Source of the DNA: Dialister sp. UBA734
GTDB lineage: Bacteria > Bacillota > Negativicutes > Veillonellales > Dialisteraceae
Reading direction: 5' to 3'
NCBI GenBank assembly: GCA_002297935.1
Contig: DBLC01000046.1
Coordinates: forward strand, 19,778-35,217
Length of the DNA: 15,440 bases
Position numbers and translations under genes: made by a program. Of this stretch, positions 13,306 to 15,440 are shown piece by piece. The notes under the pieces were generated by a model. That model was not told the DNA's origin. It worked only from the letters and a program-made list of their open reading frames with translations, and did no database searches. Position 1 is the stretch's first letter. Each line of letters starts with the position of its first letter.

Positions 13306-13332
13306 AGATTATTTCAAACAGGAGGCTAGCAA

Positions 13333-14589
13333 ATGGCAAATTACAATCCGTATGAAAATATGCTTCACGTTCTCGACAAAGCGGCAGAGGTCTTGGGATA
13401 TACGAAAAACGATTACGAATTCGTCCGGTATCCTGAAAGAGAATTGACCGTAAGCATTCCGATTCAGATGGATGATGGTCATGTGGAAGTATTCTCCGGC
13501 TACCGGGTGCAGCATTCCACCGCCCGTGGGGCAGCCAAAGGGGGCATTCGTTTCCATTCCCAGTCCGATGAAAACGAAGTGAAAGCCCTGGCAGCTTGGA
13601 TGACCATCAAAAATGCCATTGGAAATATTCCCTACGGCGGTGCCAAAGGGGGCATCAAAGTGGATCCTCACAAGCTGTCTCAGCGGGAACTACAGAGACT
13701 GACTCGCGGGTATATCCGGAAAATTTATCCCATCATCGGACCAGACCAGGACGTGCCGGCGCCGGATGTAAATACCAATGGGCAGATTATGGCTTGGATT
13801 GCCGATGAATATGCGGCGATTTCCGGCAAATGGCAGCCAGCCGTGGTTACAGGGAAACCGCTCACTACCGGCGGTTCTTTGGGAAGAAATGAAGCCACCG
13901 GCCGCGGGCTTTTATTTACCTTGGAAACTTGGTGCGAAAAGAACCACAAAGAGATGAAGGATCTCACCATGGTGGTACAGGGCTTTGGCAATGTAGGCTC
14001 CGTAGGTTCTCTGCTGATGCATCAGAAAGGCGTGAAAATTACCACCATTGGAGACATCAATGGCACTTGGCACAATCCAAAGGGCCTGGATATCGAAGCC
14101 ATGTATGTGTATGCCAATAGCCATGGCCGTTCGCTGAAGGGGTACACCGAAGAAGGGGCCACCATGATTCCCGATGACCAGCTCTTTAGTCAGGACGTGG
14201 ATGTGATTTTTGTGGCAGCCATGGAAAACCAGCTCAATGAAAATACCATGGGCAAAGTGAAAGCCCATCTGATTCTCGAAGGGGCCAACGGTCCGACCAC
14301 AGAAGAGGCCGACGGGTACTTTGAAAAACAGGGCATCGAAGTGCTGCCTGACGTGATGAGCAACGTCGGCGGCGTGGTAGGTTCCTATTTCGAATGGGTA
14401 CAGAACCGCACAGGCTACTACTGGACTGAAGAAGAATACAATGAACGGCTGCAAAAGAAAATGCGTCAGGCCTATGAAGATGTGTATGCCCTGAAAGAGA
14501 AATATTATGTCACCTATCGTCTGGCGGCTTACATGCTGGCCCTGTCTCGCGTTGTAGAAGCACAAAAAACGAGGGGATTCTTAGGGTAA
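13333..14589 (+). CDS. gdhA: Glutamate dehydrogenase (Glu/Leu/Phe/Val dehydrogenase family)
   Basis: A 418-residue cytoplasmic dehydrogenase that interconverts glutamate and 2-oxoglutarate plus ammonia, close in length and sequence to B. subtilis RocG/GudB. Substrate-site residues: Lys69 in AAKGGIRFH, Lys93 in MTIKNA, catalytic Lys105 in YGGAKGGIKVDP and Asp145 in DVPAPDVNTN. GKPLTTGGSLGRNEATGRG (174-192) joins the domains, and the nucleotide fold has GFGNVG (217-222). Asp241 at the end of the second strand suggests NAD(H) rather than NADP(H), an inference. ANGPTT and VGSYFEWVQN complete the C-terminal block. AGGAGG at 13320-13325, 7 nt before ATG, sets the start. In a glutamate-using anaerobe it would feed catabolism. 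It is a single-gene unit between repeats. Confidence 0.94.
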   Translation: MANYNPYENMLHVLDKAAEVLGYTKNDYEFVRYPERELTVSIPIQMDDGHVEVFSGYRVQHSTARGAAKGGIRFHSQSDENEVKALAAWMTIKNAIGNIPYGGAKGGIKVDPHKLSQRELQRLTRGYIRKIYPIIGPDQDVPAPDVNTNGQIMAWIADEYAAISGKWQPAVVTGKPLTTGGSLGRNEATGRGLLFTLETWCEKNHKEMKDLTMVVQGFGNVGSVGSLLMHQKGVKITTIGDINGTWHNPKGLDIEAMYVYANSHGRSLKGYTEEGATMIPDDQLFSQDVDVIFVAAMENQLNENTMGKVKAHLILEGANGPTTEEADGYFEKQGIEVLPDVMSNVGGVVGSYFEWVQNRTGYYWTEEEYNERLQKKMRQAYEDVYALKEKYYVTYRLAAYMLALSRVVEAQKTRGFLG

Positions 14590-14620
14590 TTTCTTTGTGA
14601 CAATTTATGTGAGAAGCGAT

Positions 14621-14835
14621 AAGGTTATGATTCTGTAGATTTCATTTGCGTAACAAAGAAGAAGCACCATTAGCGACAAGGTTATGATTTTGCAGATTTC
14701 ATTTGTGTAATAAAGGAAGAATACCGCTACCGACAAGGTTAAAAAGGGTTATAGGAAATAAAATAACCCTTATAACCAAGAGGGTAGCGGTGTTTTCTAT
14801 TTGTAACTCCTATGAAATCAGTAGAATCATAACCT
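14621..14835. repeat. Repeat element D, distant relative of A/B/C, after gdhA
   Basis: Two direct head units begin AAGGTTATGATTCTGTAGAT (14621) and AAGGTTATGATTTTGCAGAT (14678), 57 bp apart; an inverted copy ATCAGTAGAATCATAACCT closes the element (14817-14835). The middle holds a GGTTAT palindrome (14736-14777). The ends and centre match the design of A/B/C, but no parS-like site flanks D. Confidence 0.7.
14723..14797 (+). terminator. Hairpin in element D, probable gdhA terminator
   Basis: The outer stem ACCGCTACC (14723-14731) pairs with GGTAGCGGT (14783-14791); the inner stem AAGGGTTAT (14744-14752) pairs with ATAACCCTT (14763-14771); GTTTTCT follows. It is the only strong terminator-like hairpin after gdhA, 134 nt past the stop. 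Confidence 0.65.
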
Positions 14836-14883
14836 GTCCGAAGGACTACCCTTCATCGTTACTGACACCACAGAAATAAATTT

Positions 14884-14948
14884 AATGAATTTCTAACAGC
14901 AATAGGTTGTTTTTTGAGGGGGCTATTTCGTTTATATAGATAGAGGGA
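14884..14948 (+). repeat. 65-bp direct repeat R1
   Basis: First of three degenerate direct repeats with the pattern AAT.AA..TCTAA, then a GTTNGTTTTTT tract, an AT-rich stretch and TATATAGATAGAGGGA at the end. The other copies are at 15187-15252 and 15350-15414. Confidence 0.7.
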
Positions 14949-14952
14949 AAAT

Positions 14953-15175
14953 GTTGATGGTTGTTTGCTGTCAGTTGTTGGGGTTACCTGCCGGGCCCTT
15001 TTGTGTGATAACCTGCTAAGAAGAAAGAGGCATTGGTTTAGGGTTTGAGGTTTAAGGTTTAACTGCTAACCCATAACCCCCAAAACCTTAAACCCATGCC
15101 GCTGTGCATTTGTGCAGATTGTATCAAAAGAATCTTGAGCATAAACCTAACAACAGACAACTAACAACCAGCAAC
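14953..15175. repeat. Two-tier heptad palindrome P4 between R1 and R2
   Basis: Outer arms 14953-14986 and 15142-15175 are 34-nt inverted copies (6 mismatches by hand alignment) of the TTGTTGG word. Inner arms 15029-15065 and 15066-15100 use a different word, GTTTAGG GTTTGAG GTTTAAG GTTTAAC, bounded by GGCAT/ATGCC. The layout copies P1 and P3 with different sequence. No gene is seen. Confidence 0.75.
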
Positions 15176-15186
15176 ACATTTGAAAT

Positions 15187-15252
15187 AATGAAATTCTAAT
15201 CTTCAAAATGTTCGTTTTTTGCGTAAAATTTTTGATTATATAGATAGAGGGA
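15187..15252 (+). repeat. 65-bp direct repeat R2
   Basis: Second copy: AATGAAATTCTAA at the start, TGTTCGTTTTTT in the middle, TATATAGATAGAGGGA at the end. It is closest to R3 in the middle and to R1 at the 3' end, and starts 303 bp after the start of R1. Confidence 0.7.
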
Positions 15253-15254
15253 TA

Positions 15255-15340
15255 AGTGAGAAGTAAGCCGCTCACAGTGAGCAGTAAGCAGCCGATCACT
15301 GCAAATTGCTAGCTGAAAACAGCCTACTTTCCACTGTCGA
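15255..15340. repeat. Heptad palindrome between R2 and R3
   Basis: Heptads AGTGAGA AGTAAGC CGCTCAC AGTGAGC AGTAAGC (15255-15289) are followed by a partly complementary right side around CAGCCTACTTTCCACTG (15320-15336). Pairing is weaker than in the other palindromes; it may be a decayed copy. Confidence 0.5.
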
Positions 15341-15349
15341 ACTAAAATT

Positions 15350-15414
15350 AATCAAAATCTAACGTGAGAATGTTCGTTTTTTCCCTCAATTTTCCGTTTT
15401 AATATATAGAGGGA
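15350..15414 (+). repeat. 65-bp direct repeat R3
   Basis: Third copy: AATCAAAATCTAAC at the start, TGTTCGTTTTTT in the middle, AATATATAGAGGGA at the end, 163 bp after R2. The window ends 26 bp later, so more copies or the gene they serve may lie just outside. Confidence 0.7.
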
Positions 15415-15440
15415 CATGAAGTCCAGGCCTGAAAGAGTAG

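Noticed and set aside
14884..15414. CRISPR or integron attC array at R1-R3
   Set aside because: Spacing is irregular (303 and 163 bp), the gaps are palindromic repeats rather than unique spacers or cassettes, and no cas or integrase gene is in the window.

Overview
The window looks like chromosomal DNA of an anaerobic, amino-acid- or dicarboxylate-using Firmicute. The best fit is a Negativicute (Dialister/Phascolarctobacterium/Megasphaera-like). This is inferred from the gene set (DcuC-type C4-dicarboxylate carrier, glutamate dehydrogenase, feoA-feoA-feoB with a Cys-rich FeoB partner, B. subtilis-type ThyA), the strong AGGAG ribosome sites and moderate GC. No rRNA, tRNA, CRISPR array, phage gene or transposase gene is visible, and the genus is not settled.

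Layout. 1-1423: two forward membrane-protein genes, a small M50 site-2-type metalloprotease and a TRIC/UPF0126 protein. 1424-1656: a convergent junction with a long symmetric hairpin terminator. 1654-4230: a reverse-strand pair, dcuC then a peptidase-T-like M20 peptidase. 4231-4838: an inverted pair of about 185-bp repeat elements (A and B) flanked by parS-like palindromes. 4839-7139: recQ with three HRDC-like modules. 7140-7505: a heptad/terminator repeat, another parS-like palindrome and a third repeat copy (C). 7506-8773: thyA-folA, overlapping by 4 nt. 8761-9070: a repeat array around the thyA-folA terminator. 9219-12720: the iron(II) uptake operon (sigma-A-type promoter, Fur-like box, feoA, feoA, feoB, small Cys-rich membrane protein, terminator). 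12721-13332: repeats and a probable promoter. 13333-14589: glutamate dehydrogenase. 14590-15440: no gene, but several layers of repeats.

The genes are ordinary housekeeping and nutrient genes: thymidylate/folate synthesis, Fe2+ uptake, dicarboxylate transport plus peptide breakdown, glutamate oxidation and DNA repair. The unusual content is between the genes. Nearly every intergenic gap holds structured repeats of a few recurrent designs: (i) palindromes built from 7-nt units, with several unrelated heptad 'words' (GTGACTR, TTGTTRG, GCGTART, GAGGAGT, GTTTARG, RGCTAGY-like) in the same inverted layout; (ii) larger two-tier palindromes with one heptad word in the outer arms and another in the inner arms; (iii) AAAGGTTATTATTCTGCTG-ended elements with GTTTCACGTGAAAC (the core of the ParB site parS) a fixed 8-9 bp outside the ends, on both sides of recQ; (iv) three 65-bp direct repeats alternating with palindromes at the right edge.

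The strongest candidates for something undescribed are the parS-linked repeats around recQ and the heptad palindrome system, in which the word changes while the architecture stays the same.
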